Below are positions 1-6,956 of a stretch of DNA of 64,000 nt, piece by piece. Where the stretch lies: the NCBI RefSeq assembly GCF_910593845.1, contig NZ_CAJVAS010000021.1, positions 47,399 through 111,398 on the forward strand, written 5' to 3'. Under the pieces are notes generated by a model. That model did no database searches and was not told the origin of the DNA. It saw only the letters and a list, made by a program, of their open reading frames with translations. Positions within the stretch are counted from its first letter, which is position 1; the number at the start of each line of letters is the position of its first letter. The position numbers and the translations under genes are program-made. The DNA is from Paenibacillus solanacearum. GTDB lineage: Bacteria; Bacillota; Bacilli; Paenibacillales; NBRC-103111.

Positions 1-1
1 C

Positions 2-1768
2 CGGGGCCGGGCGCAGGCCGACTCGCTGAAGAAGACGAAGAAGGAAATTACGGCGAATAAAGTCGTCAGCGGCGGCGTGAAGCAGGTTGTGTCGACCGAG
101 CTGCGCAAAGGCGATATCGTCGTCGTATCGAAAGGAGAGATGATCCCGGGCGACGGCGAGGTGATTGAGGGACTGGCATCCGTAGACGAATCCGCGATTA
201 CGGGGGAATCGGCCCCGGTCATGAAGGAAGCGGGAGGCGATTTCAGCTCGGTTACGGGCGGTACCCGTGTCGTCAGCGACCGCATCATGGTGAAAATGAC
301 GAGCGATCCGGGCGAATCGTTCCTTGACCGGATGATCTCGCTCGTCGAAGGGGCGTCCCGGCAAAAAACGCCGAATGAAATTGCGCTCAATACGCTGCTC
401 ACGAGCTTGACGCTTATTTTCTTGATCGTAGTTGTGACGCTTGCTCCGATCGCTGCCTTTGTAGACATGGAGCTTTCAATTCCGGTGCTCATCTCGCTGC
501 TCATCTGCTTGATTCCGACGACAATCGGCGGCTTGTTGTCGGCCATCGGAATCGCCGGGATGGACCGGGTGACGCAGTTCAATGTGCTTGCCATGTCCGG
601 CAAAGCGGTGGAAGCGGCGGGCGATATCAGCACGATGATATTGGATAAGACGGGCACGATCACTTTCGGCAACCGGATGGCCAGCGAATTCATTCCGGTC
701 GGCGGGGGGAATGCAGCCGAGGTGGCTCGATGGGCCGCCACCGGATCGGTCAAAGACGAGACGCCGGAAGGCCGCTCGGTGTTCGAGCTGATGAAAAAGC
801 ATGGCATTTATTACGACCCCTCCGTTGCGGAAGGCGGAGAGTTCATTGAATTTAAGGCGGAAACCCGCATGAGCGGCATGGACCTGAAGGACGGCCGCAA
901 GGTGCGCAAAGGCGCGGTCGATGCGGTGCGAAGATGGGTGGAAGCGCAAGGCGGTTCTATTCCTGCCGATCTTGCAGTGAGGTCCGACGCAGTCGCCAAG
1001 GAAGGCGGCACGCCGCTTGCCGTTGCGGTCGATGCGCGGGTGGTCGGTGTTATTTATTTGAAGGATACGGTCAAGCCGGGGATGAAAGAGCGCTTCGACC
1101 AGCTTCGCGCCATGGGCATCAAAACGATCATGTGTACCGGCGATAATCCGCTCACGGCGGCGGTGATTGCACGGGAAGCGGGAGTGGACGATTTTATCGC
1201 GGAGAGCAGGCCGGAGGACAAGATCGCAGTCATTCGCAGGGAGCAGGCGGAAGGCAAGCTTGTCGCGATGACCGGGGACGGCACGAACGACGCGCCGGCC
1301 CTCGCCCAGGCAGATGTGGGGCTGGCAATGAACAGCGGGACGGTGGCGGCGAAAGAAGCGGCCAACATGGTCGATCTCGATTCCGACCCGTCGAAAATCA
1401 TCGAAGTCGTGGCGATCGGCAAGCAGTTGCTGATGACGCGCGGCTCGCTGACGACATTCAGCATCGCCAACGACGCAGCCAAATATTTTGCCATCATTCC
1501 GGCGATGTTTACGCTGTCCATTCCACAGATGGAAGCCCTCAACGTGATGCGGCTCGGCTCGCCGATGTCGGCCATCTTGTCCGCGCTTATTTTTAACGCG
1601 ATCATTATACCGCTGCTTATTCCGCTGGCTATGCGGGGCGTAGCCTATAAACCGATGAGCTCCGCGAGGCTGCTGAAACGCAACATGGCGATGTACGGAC
1701 TTGGCGGCGTTGTCGTCCCGTTCATCGGCATCAAGCTGATCGACCTGTTGGTTCATCTGTGGATTTAA
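2..1768 (+). CDS. kdpB: Potassium-transporting ATPase subunit B (P-type ATPase), 5' truncated by window edge
   Basis: KdpB is the catalytic subunit of the high-affinity KdpFABC potassium pump in the cell membrane; it hydrolyses ATP through an aspartyl-phosphate. The reading frame is open from base 2, and the first residues (GRAQADSLKKTKK) already match KdpB, so the N-terminus lies outside the window; about 588 of the usual ~680 residues are present. Visible motifs are TGES (actuator domain, near base 200), the phosphorylation motif DKTGT (bases ~644-658), and the hinge motif TGDGTNDAPALAQADVG (near base 1270). Several hydrophobic segments follow at the C-terminus. kdpC follows after 25 bases, so the two are one operon, and kdpA is expected just upstream. 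Identification is secure; an internal GTG at base 77 is not the real start. Confidence 0.97.
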   Translation, partial: RGRAQADSLKKTKKEITANKVVSGGVKQVVSTELRKGDIVVVSKGEMIPGDGEVIEGLASVDESAITGESAPVMKEAGGDFSSVTGGTRVVSDRIMVKMTSDPGESFLDRMISLVEGASRQKTPNEIALNTLLTSLTLIFLIVVVTLAPIAAFVDMELSIPVLISLLICLIPTTIGGLLSAIGIAGMDRVTQFNVLAMSGKAVEAAGDISTMILDKTGTITFGNRMASEFIPVGGGNAAEVARWAATGSVKDETPEGRSVFELMKKHGIYYDPSVAEGGEFIEFKAETRMSGMDLKDGRKVRKGAVDAVRRWVEAQGGSIPADLAVRSDAVAKEGGTPLAVAVDARVVGVIYLKDTVKPGMKERFDQLRAMGIKTIMCTGDNPLTAAVIAREAGVDDFIAESRPEDKIAVIRREQAEGKLVAMTGDGTNDAPALAQADVGLAMNSGTVAAKEAANMVDLDSDPSKIIEVVAIGKQLLMTRGSLTTFSIANDAAKYFAIIPAMFTLSIPQMEALNVMRLGSPMSAILSALIFNAIIIPLLIPLAMRGVAYKPMSSARLLKRNMAMYGLGGVVVPFIGIKLIDLLVHLWI

Positions 1769-1793
1769 GACAAGAGCGCAGAGAAGAAAGGAT

Positions 1794-2408
1794 ATGAAGA
1801 GGATGCGGAAATCGACGAAGTTGGAGACGGAAACGGCACGGTTGTCTTTCGGCACCGCAGCACGGATCAGTCTGGTGTTCATTGTACTGTGCGGCATTGT
1901 ATACCCGCTCGTCTGCACAGGACTCGCTCAGACGTTGTTCCCGGGACGGGCGAACGGCAGTCTGATTCAGAACGGCGAAGGGGAAGTCGTCGGCTCGGAG
2001 CTGATCGGGCAGCCATTCACGGACCCGAAGTACTTCCATGGCAGAGTGTCGAGTATTGAATACAAGGCGGAAGCGTCCGGGACGAACAATTACGCGCCAT
2101 CCCATCCTGAATTGCTGAAGCGAATGCAGGAATCGATTGAGAGATGGAAAAAGAATAACCCGGACGTGCCTGTCAGTCGGCTGCCGATCGACTTGATCAC
2201 CAATTCGGGCTCCGGGCTTGATCCGCACATCACCCCGGCCTCCGCCCAAGCGCAAGCGCCGCGGGTCGCCAAGCTAAGGGGATTGTCCGTAAGCCAGATA
2301 GAAGAGCTGATCGACGCGAATACGGAAGGGCGCGATCTCGGCCTGTTCGGCGAGCCGCGGGTCAACGTGCTGAAGCTGAATCTGGCTTTGGACGGCCTGC
2401 ACCCGTAA
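1794..2408 (+). CDS. kdpC: Potassium-transporting ATPase subunit C
   Basis: KdpC is the single-span accessory subunit of the Kdp potassium pump, thought to stabilise the complex. The 204-residue protein has a charged N-terminus, one membrane segment (about residues 24-45, ending YPLVCTGLAQTLFP), and typical KdpC blocks: NGSLIQ, GSELIGQPF, the F-HGRVSS stretch, and SGSGLDPHITPASA. The ATG is preceded by an AGAAAGGA ribosome site. It sits 25 bases after kdpB in the same direction and is followed after 83 bases by a KdpD-like sensor protein, so the operon ends with its likely regulatory partner. Length and motifs are normal. Confidence 0.96.
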   Translation: MKRMRKSTKLETETARLSFGTAARISLVFIVLCGIVYPLVCTGLAQTLFPGRANGSLIQNGEGEVVGSELIGQPFTDPKYFHGRVSSIEYKAEASGTNNYAPSHPELLKRMQESIERWKKNNPDVPVSRLPIDLITNSGSGLDPHITPASAQAQAPRVAKLRGLSVSQIEELIDANTEGRDLGLFGEPRVNVLKLNLALDGLHP

Positions 2409-2491
2409 GCCGCAAGAGAGATTGCTGAACAAAGTCGGGCGAAGCGCAAGCTTCTCCTAACTTTTTCTCGGTTCCGAGAGAGGAGGGGCAG

Positions 2492-4798
2492 GTGGAAACG
2501 TTCAAAAGAAAATCGCCCGAGGAGCTTCTGCTGTCGATAGCCAAGCTGCATCGCGGACGGCTCAAGGTGTACGTCGGCGCCGTCAGTGGTTCGGGGAAAA
2601 CGTATCATATGCTGCGGGAAGGGCAGGCTTTAAAACGGAAAGGCATCGATGTCGTCATGTGCGCGGTTTCCACCATGCAGCGGCCCGAAACCGTCGGCCA
2701 AATCGGGGATTTGGAGCGCGTGCCGAGCATTCATTGGATGAAAGGCGCGGCCGAGAAAAAGGATTTGAATCTGGATGCCCTGGCGGATCGCAATCCGGAA
2801 GTCGTGTTAGTCGACAGCCTGGCGCATCGCAACCGCGAGGAGGCCAGGTTCGCCACGCGGGCGGAGGACATCCGCTATCTACTCGACCGTGGCATTAGCG
2901 TTATTACGACGGTGAACGTGTACGAGCTGGAGGGCGTCACGGAACTCGCCAAAAAATGGACTGGGGTCGGGGTTCACGAGACGGTGCCGGCAGAGACGCT
3001 GGATATGGCGGATGAGGTCGTGCTGATCGACGCAACACCGGAAACGTTGATTAACCGCGCAGCGGAAGGTCACTTGCGGCTCGGGCAAGGCAACGCGTTG
3101 TTTAAACCCGGTCATTTGGCTGTTCTCCGGGAGCTGGCACTGCGTCTGATGGCGGAGGGAGTGAACGAGACGCTTGAAAAGTACAGGGAAGAGCTGGGGA
3201 TGACGGGCCCTTCCGGAGCGGCCGAGCGTATCCTTGTGTCCACGCAGTATCATTGGAACGGCTCCATCTATGTCCGCCGCGGCCAACAAATCGCCAAACG
3301 GTTGAACGGTGAGTTAATAGTCGTTACTTTTGTTCAAGAGAAAACGCAGCTTTCGAAGGAGACGGCTGCATTTCGCCGGTCCATGATCAAATTGGTGGAA
3401 AAAGTGGGTGGCGAGTTCGAGGAGCTGCCGCTTCCTTCCCGCAAGTCGCTGCCCGGCATGCTTGTAAGGTACGCCATGGATCGCGGCGTTACCCGCATCG
3501 TGATAGGCCATTCCAAACAAACGAAGTGGCAGGAGTTTTGGCAGGGCTCCATCGTTCACGACATGCTCCGGCTGATGAAACATATCGACGTCTTCATCGT
3601 GGCCGACCGGGCGGCACACGAAGGAGATACAATATTGCCTGCCAAGATGGAGCGGCTGAGGGAAGAAGCCGAATGGTTTCGCCGGCTCAGCCCGAAGGAG
3701 GTGGAGAGCAACATTCAGCGAATCAAACGCGGCCATTTTAAAGTATATATCGGCGCTGCACCCGGCGTCGGAAAAACATACGCGATGCTGCGCGAAGGCA
3801 ATGATTTGCTGAAGAAAGGAATCAATGTTCGCGTGGGCTTGCTCGAAACTCATGGGCGGGAGGAAACGCTTGCGCAAATGGGGCATTTGGAGACGGTTCC
3901 GCGCAAAGTCATCGAACATTGCGGCAGCCAGCTGGAAGAGATGGATACGGATGAGATCATCCACCTCAATCCGGAGGTCGTTCTTGTAGACGAATTGGCC
4001 CATACGAATATGCCAGGAGGCAAAAATAAAAAAAGGTACGAGGATATACTGGATATGTTGTCGGCGGGCATTTCCGTCATAACGACAGTTAATGTGCAGC
4101 ATTTGGAAAGCCTGAACGATGCAGTGGAGCAGATTACCGGTATCCGCGTAAGGGAGACCGTGCCGGACCATATTTTGAGATTGGCCGACGAGGTGCAGTT
4201 GATCGACGTGGCACCGGAGTCGCTGCAGCAGCGGATGAGGGAAGGCCGCATTTACGCGCTGGATAAAGTAGATCAGGCGCTGAATCATTTTTTCAAGACG
4301 GTCAATTTGATCGCTTTGCGCGAGCTGGCACTTCGCGAACTTGCGGACGACGTCGATGAAAGGCTGGAGTCGTGGCAGCGGAGCAGTTCCTTGCGCGGCC
4401 CGTGGAGAAGGCAGGAGGTCATTCACGTCTGCATCGACTTGATGGATCAAGCCGAACGGTTGATTCGCCGCGGGTTCCGGATGGCATACAGGCTTAAGGC
4501 CAAGTGGTGCGTAACTTACGTGCGAACGAGGGATCAAGCGATAGGCGAAGAGGTGCGGCGTCTGGAGACGCTGCGGCAATTGACGGAGCGGCTCGGCGGG
4601 ACATTCGAGACGATTGCGGATCCCGGGCGCAAGCAGCTTCCCGCAGCCATCGTAACCCGGGCGAACTGTTACCAAGCGACGCAGATGATCATCGGCCAAT
4701 CGAAGCAATCACGGTGGCGGGAGCTTTGCCGCGACTCGGTCGTGAAAGGGGTGCTTCGTGCGGCGAGACATATGGATGTGCTCGTGGTGGCAGAATAG
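2492..4798 (+). CDS. Tandem KdpD sensor-domain protein (two KdpD-N/USP units) lacking a histidine kinase
   Basis: This 768-residue protein is two copies of the N-terminal part of KdpD, the potassium-sensing kinase, joined head to tail. Each copy has a KdpD ATP-binding domain and then a universal-stress-protein-like (USP) domain. Copy 1 has Walker A GAVSGSGKT (residues 29-37), Walker B VVLVDSLAHRN (104-114), USP from about 245 to 372. Copy 2 has Walker A GAAPGVGKT (421-429), VVLVDELAHTN (496-506), USP from about 645 to 768. No membrane segment, dimerisation helix or HATPase domain is present, so it cannot phosphorylate a response regulator by itself. Copy 1 is degenerate (Asp-Ser for Asp-Glu, no PGG loop). 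In Staphylococcus aureus the KdpD USP domain binds c-di-AMP; a similar role here is inference. The start is GTG with AGGAGGGG at 2481-2488. It follows kdpC in the same direction. Confidence 0.9.
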   Translation: METFKRKSPEELLLSIAKLHRGRLKVYVGAVSGSGKTYHMLREGQALKRKGIDVVMCAVSTMQRPETVGQIGDLERVPSIHWMKGAAEKKDLNLDALADRNPEVVLVDSLAHRNREEARFATRAEDIRYLLDRGISVITTVNVYELEGVTELAKKWTGVGVHETVPAETLDMADEVVLIDATPETLINRAAEGHLRLGQGNALFKPGHLAVLRELALRLMAEGVNETLEKYREELGMTGPSGAAERILVSTQYHWNGSIYVRRGQQIAKRLNGELIVVTFVQEKTQLSKETAAFRRSMIKLVEKVGGEFEELPLPSRKSLPGMLVRYAMDRGVTRIVIGHSKQTKWQEFWQGSIVHDMLRLMKHIDVFIVADRAAHEGDTILPAKMERLREEAEWFRRLSPKEVESNIQRIKRGHFKVYIGAAPGVGKTYAMLREGNDLLKKGINVRVGLLETHGREETLAQMGHLETVPRKVIEHCGSQLEEMDTDEIIHLNPEVVLVDELAHTNMPGGKNKKRYEDILDMLSAGISVITTVNVQHLESLNDAVEQITGIRVRETVPDHILRLADEVQLIDVAPESLQQRMREGRIYALDKVDQALNHFFKTVNLIALRELALRELADDVDERLESWQRSSSLRGPWRRQEVIHVCIDLMDQAERLIRRGFRMAYRLKAKWCVTYVRTRDQAIGEEVRRLETLRQLTERLGGTFETIADPGRKQLPAAIVTRANCYQATQMIIGQSKQSRWRELCRDSVVKGVLRAARHMDVLVVAE

Positions 4799-4845
4799 CG
4801 GAATACGGCGCATCAGCCGCGGCGAAGCTGCCGGTTGGCAATAGA

Positions 4846-4884
4846 CGAAAGGCGGGTCCGATTAACGGAACCAGCCTTTTTTGC
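4846..4884 (+). terminator. Intrinsic terminator after the kdp operon
   Basis: A GC-rich imperfect stem (AAAGGCgGGT..CG paired with CG..ACCaGCCTTT) is followed by six Ts. It overlaps the last codons of the convergent corA gene and ends rightward transcription of the kdp operon. Confidence 0.75.
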
Positions 4885-5812
4885 TGAACCATGCAAACAT
4901 GCCGAGACCGATGCCGAGCATGAACGCGAGTACGATAAAATAGCCCGAATGCCATTTCAGCTCCGGCATATAATCGAAATTCATGCCGTAGATCCCGGCG
5001 ATGAACGTAAGCGGCATGAAGATCGTCGTAATGACGGTCAGCGTCTTCATGATCGTATTCATCCGGTTCGAATTCAAGGAGATGTAGCTGTCGCGGATAT
5101 CGGCCGTAACGTCTCTGTTCGACTCGATCATCTCCGACAATTTCAATAAATGGTCGTGAATGTCTTTGAAATAAAACAGCTGGTCCTTCAAGCCTTCGAT
5201 GCGGTCTGAATTGACGACCCGGTACAGCAGGTCGCGCATCGGGATGATCGTCCGTCTCAGCTTGAGCAGCTTCGTTCGGATATTGAATATTTGATTCATC
5301 AAGACGTCGATGCTTTCCTGATTGCTGTTGTTTTCAATGTCGCTCAGCCGGTCCTCCAGCTGGTAGACGCTCGGGAAATATTGGTCGACGAGCTTGTCCA
5401 TGACCAGATAGGCGGCATACAGATGGCTTTTATCGGCGCCTTGTTTGTGCTCGGCCATACGGTTCCACGCATCCTCGATTTCGTCGAGGCGGGTGAAGTG
5501 GAACGTAACGACGAAGTTCGTTCCCACAAACAGGTCGACCTCCTCGGCCGCCAGTGTAGATGCATTGAGCGCGTGCAGCACGAAAAAATGCACGTCCTCG
5601 TAATGGTCCAGCTTCGGCCGCTGCAGCAAATGGAAGCAATCCTCCACGGCGAGGGGGTGAAAATGAAAGAACTGCTCCAGCTGGAGCGCTTCGGACTCCG
5701 TCGGCTGGTCAAAATCGACCCAATACCATGCGATGCCGGGGTCCAGCAGTTGCTCAAGCGAAAGGCCGGTTACGATCTCTTGCTGCTTCGTAACGGCTAA
5801 GGCACGGATCAT
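4862..5812 (-). CDS. corA: CorA-family magnesium/divalent cation channel
   Basis: CorA forms a pentameric magnesium channel in the membrane. The protein is 316 residues, the normal length. It has the soluble alpha/beta N-domain, a long helical stalk (about residues 130-255), then TM1 ending in the signature YGMNF (GMNF at about 276-279), a short loop with the acidic MPEL segment, TM2, and the basic C-terminal tail (SKKGWFR). It is convergent with the kdp operon and shares its terminator region. The same region holds potassium transport and a c-di-AMP riboswitch, so the left end of the window is an ion-homeostasis block. Cobalt or nickel transport cannot be excluded from sequence alone. Confidence 0.95.
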   Translation of the reverse strand: MIRALAVTKQQEIVTGLSLEQLLDPGIAWYWVDFDQPTESEALQLEQFFHFHPLAVEDCFHLLQRPKLDHYEDVHFFVLHALNASTLAAEEVDLFVGTNFVVTFHFTRLDEIEDAWNRMAEHKQGADKSHLYAAYLVMDKLVDQYFPSVYQLEDRLSDIENNSNQESIDVLMNQIFNIRTKLLKLRRTIIPMRDLLYRVVNSDRIEGLKDQLFYFKDIHDHLLKLSEMIESNRDVTADIRDSYISLNSNRMNTIMKTLTVITTIFMPLTFIAGIYGMNFDYMPELKWHSGYFIVLAFMLGIGLGMFAWFSKKGWFR

Positions 5813-6030
5813 AGGCGGGCTCCTTGCGTGTCCGTTGTAATGAGCTTATTTTACCATAAAATGAACCGGCTCACATGGAATGGATCGGAGGGCGGGCGAT
5901 GCCGTCTATCGATTCGGTCGCTGCGCTTGCAATCTCGAGAATTAGTCAGGATTGCGGAGATTACCCATGATTTCTACGGAAAAGGCAGGCAGCAATATCG
6001 GAAAATGCCGTATTTGGGACACAGTTCGTA

Positions 6031-6059
6031 TTTACATCGGCTGCCGACAGGCGTATGAT
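6031..6059 (+). promoter_or_regulatory. Sigma-A-type promoter of the c-di-AMP riboswitch transcript
   Basis: TTTACA (6031-6036), a 17-base spacer and TATGAT (6054-6059) lie about 32 bases before the riboswitch aptamer. Spacing is ideal and both hexamers are one or two changes from consensus. Confidence 0.6.
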
Positions 6060-6090
6060 ACAACTCATGTAATATTTCACGAAGTTCTGG

Positions 6091-6426
6091 TCGCTGAATA
6101 TTCTTCGCGTCGCGAAGAACAACGGGGGAACCATGGAAGCTGATGCACAAGCGGTGTGAGAGCCGCGTACGCATCATTTGGGGTGAATCTCACAAAGTTA
6201 CAACTGACATCGCTGTGCTTGATGTAACAGTTGCAATGTGGTTGACAACTGACATCGCTGTGCTTGATGTAGCAGTTGCAACGTAGTTGACAACTGACAT
6301 CGCTGTGCTTGATGTAGCAGTTGCAACGTAGTTGACAACTGACATCGCTGTACTCGATGTAACAGTTGCAACGTGAGTAGGGCGACTCTCACCGTCCGAA
6401 CCCGACAGCTAACCTCGTAAGCGTCG
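6091..6426 (+). promoter_or_regulatory. c-di-AMP riboswitch (ydaO/yuaA type) with a large hairpin-array insertion
   Basis: The conserved aptamer blocks of the ydaO/yuaA class are present in order. CGCTGAAT is followed by a small hairpin (6100-6120). Next come CGGGGGAACCA (about 6123-6133) and GGGGTGAATC (about 6179-6189). The 3' core runs from AGGGCGACTC to GTCCGAACCCGACAG and CTAACCTCGTAAGCGT (about 6379-6424). These RNAs bind c-di-AMP and usually cause termination when the ligand is high. The normally short variable arm between GGTGAATC and AGGGCGACTC is expanded by about 175 bases made of four 45-base repeats. A terminator follows at 6516 and a small membrane protein at 6601. Class assignment rests on remembered consensus and was not scored with a covariance model. 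Confidence 0.9.
6201..6375 (+). repeat. Four tandem 45-bp repeats, each encoding a hairpin, inside the riboswitch
   Basis: Units start at 6201, 6246, 6291 and 6336. Each begins CAACTGACATC and ends GATGTARCAGTTG before a CAAYGTRGTTGA linker. CAACTG pairs with CAGTTG and ACATC with GATGT, giving an 11-bp stem with a 9-base loop and a two-base bulge. Units 2 and 3 are nearly identical; units 1 and 4 carry scattered changes, some in the loop. There are no unique spacers, so this is not CRISPR. Confidence 0.93.
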
Positions 6427-6515
6427 AACGACAGCCTATTGCCGAAGAACCGTTCCGGTTCGCAGCGGCACGGGTGTCATGAGAGAGGATGATGAAGCTT
6501 GTGACGAACTGACGT

Positions 6516-6552
6516 CCACAGGGTTTATACCTCTGTGGCTTTTTTTGTTGTT
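6516..6552 (+). terminator. Riboswitch expression-platform terminator
   Basis: CCACAG pairs with CTGTGG across a short loop, followed by TTTTTTT. It lies 90 bases after the aptamer and 50 bases before the small membrane protein gene, as expected for transcriptional control by the riboswitch. Confidence 0.85.
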
Positions 6553-6600
6553 TTTTCGAGCACCGGCGGCGGCCGGATGATTTGAGGAGGACCGGTTTTC

Positions 6601-6771
6601 ATGGTTTTCAGCTTTGTGTTTGTCTGCTTGTTTATTGCTATTTTAGTGATTACCCAAATTTTTGACAGCAAGCCGTTTACGAGCCGTAATCGATGGAGGA
6701 ACCGGCTGATGCTGTCCGCTTCCTGCTCGCTGCTATTCTCTTCCGTCATTACTTGGTTCGTGATCCATTAG
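6601..6771 (+). CDS. 56-residue two-span membrane protein under c-di-AMP riboswitch control
   Basis: This small gene encodes 56 residues beginning MVFSFVFVCLFIAILV. It has one membrane segment at about residues 2-20, a short polar, basic loop (DSKPFTSRNRWRNR), and a second membrane segment at about 37-54, ending WFVIH. The ribosome site TGAGGAGG lies 10 bases before the ATG, which is strong. It is the only gene between the riboswitch terminator (6516) and the next terminator (6819), so it is the direct target of the riboswitch. I do not recognise the family. Known targets of this riboswitch class include potassium and osmolyte transporters and cell-wall enzymes, so a small regulator or subunit in ion or turgor homeostasis is a reasonable inference, but unproven. 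Confidence 0.75.
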   Translation: MVFSFVFVCLFIAILVITQIFDSKPFTSRNRWRNRLMLSASCSLLFSSVITWFVIH

Positions 6772-6818
6772 GCATGCGCCTGACGGGCAGACGGATTCCT
6801 TCATGATGACAGGTACAT

Positions 6819-6852
6819 AAGGGCCTTTTCCGCCAAGGAGAAGGTCCTTTTT
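6819..6852 (+). terminator. Intrinsic terminator after the 56-residue gene
   Basis: AAGGGCCTTTTCC pairs (with wobble) with GGAGAAGGTCCTT, followed by a T run. It closes the one-gene riboswitch transcript. Confidence 0.85.
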
Positions 6853-6956
6853 AGTATGTCCGGCTTCACAGCGCCGTTTACAAAAAGTTATATTTACAAA
6901 GCGGATTGTATGCGTTACCATTTTTTTAACGATGGATCGCGGGAGGAGGAAGGATT

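Noticed and set aside
476..1918. Long minus-strand frame (480 codons) opposite kdpB and kdpC
   Set aside because: It has no ribosome site, its composition (His, Arg, Gln-rich) is typical of an antisense shadow in GC-rich DNA, and kdpB/kdpC on the other strand are secure.
6201..6375. Possible CRISPR array
   Set aside because: The units are contiguous with no unique spacers, there is no cas gene, and the array lies inside a riboswitch.
6198..6392. 64-codon minus frame with four LLHQAQRCQLSTTLQ repeats
   Set aside because: The repeats come from the 45-bp riboswitch hairpin units; 45 is divisible by three, so any frame repeats. No ribosome site.
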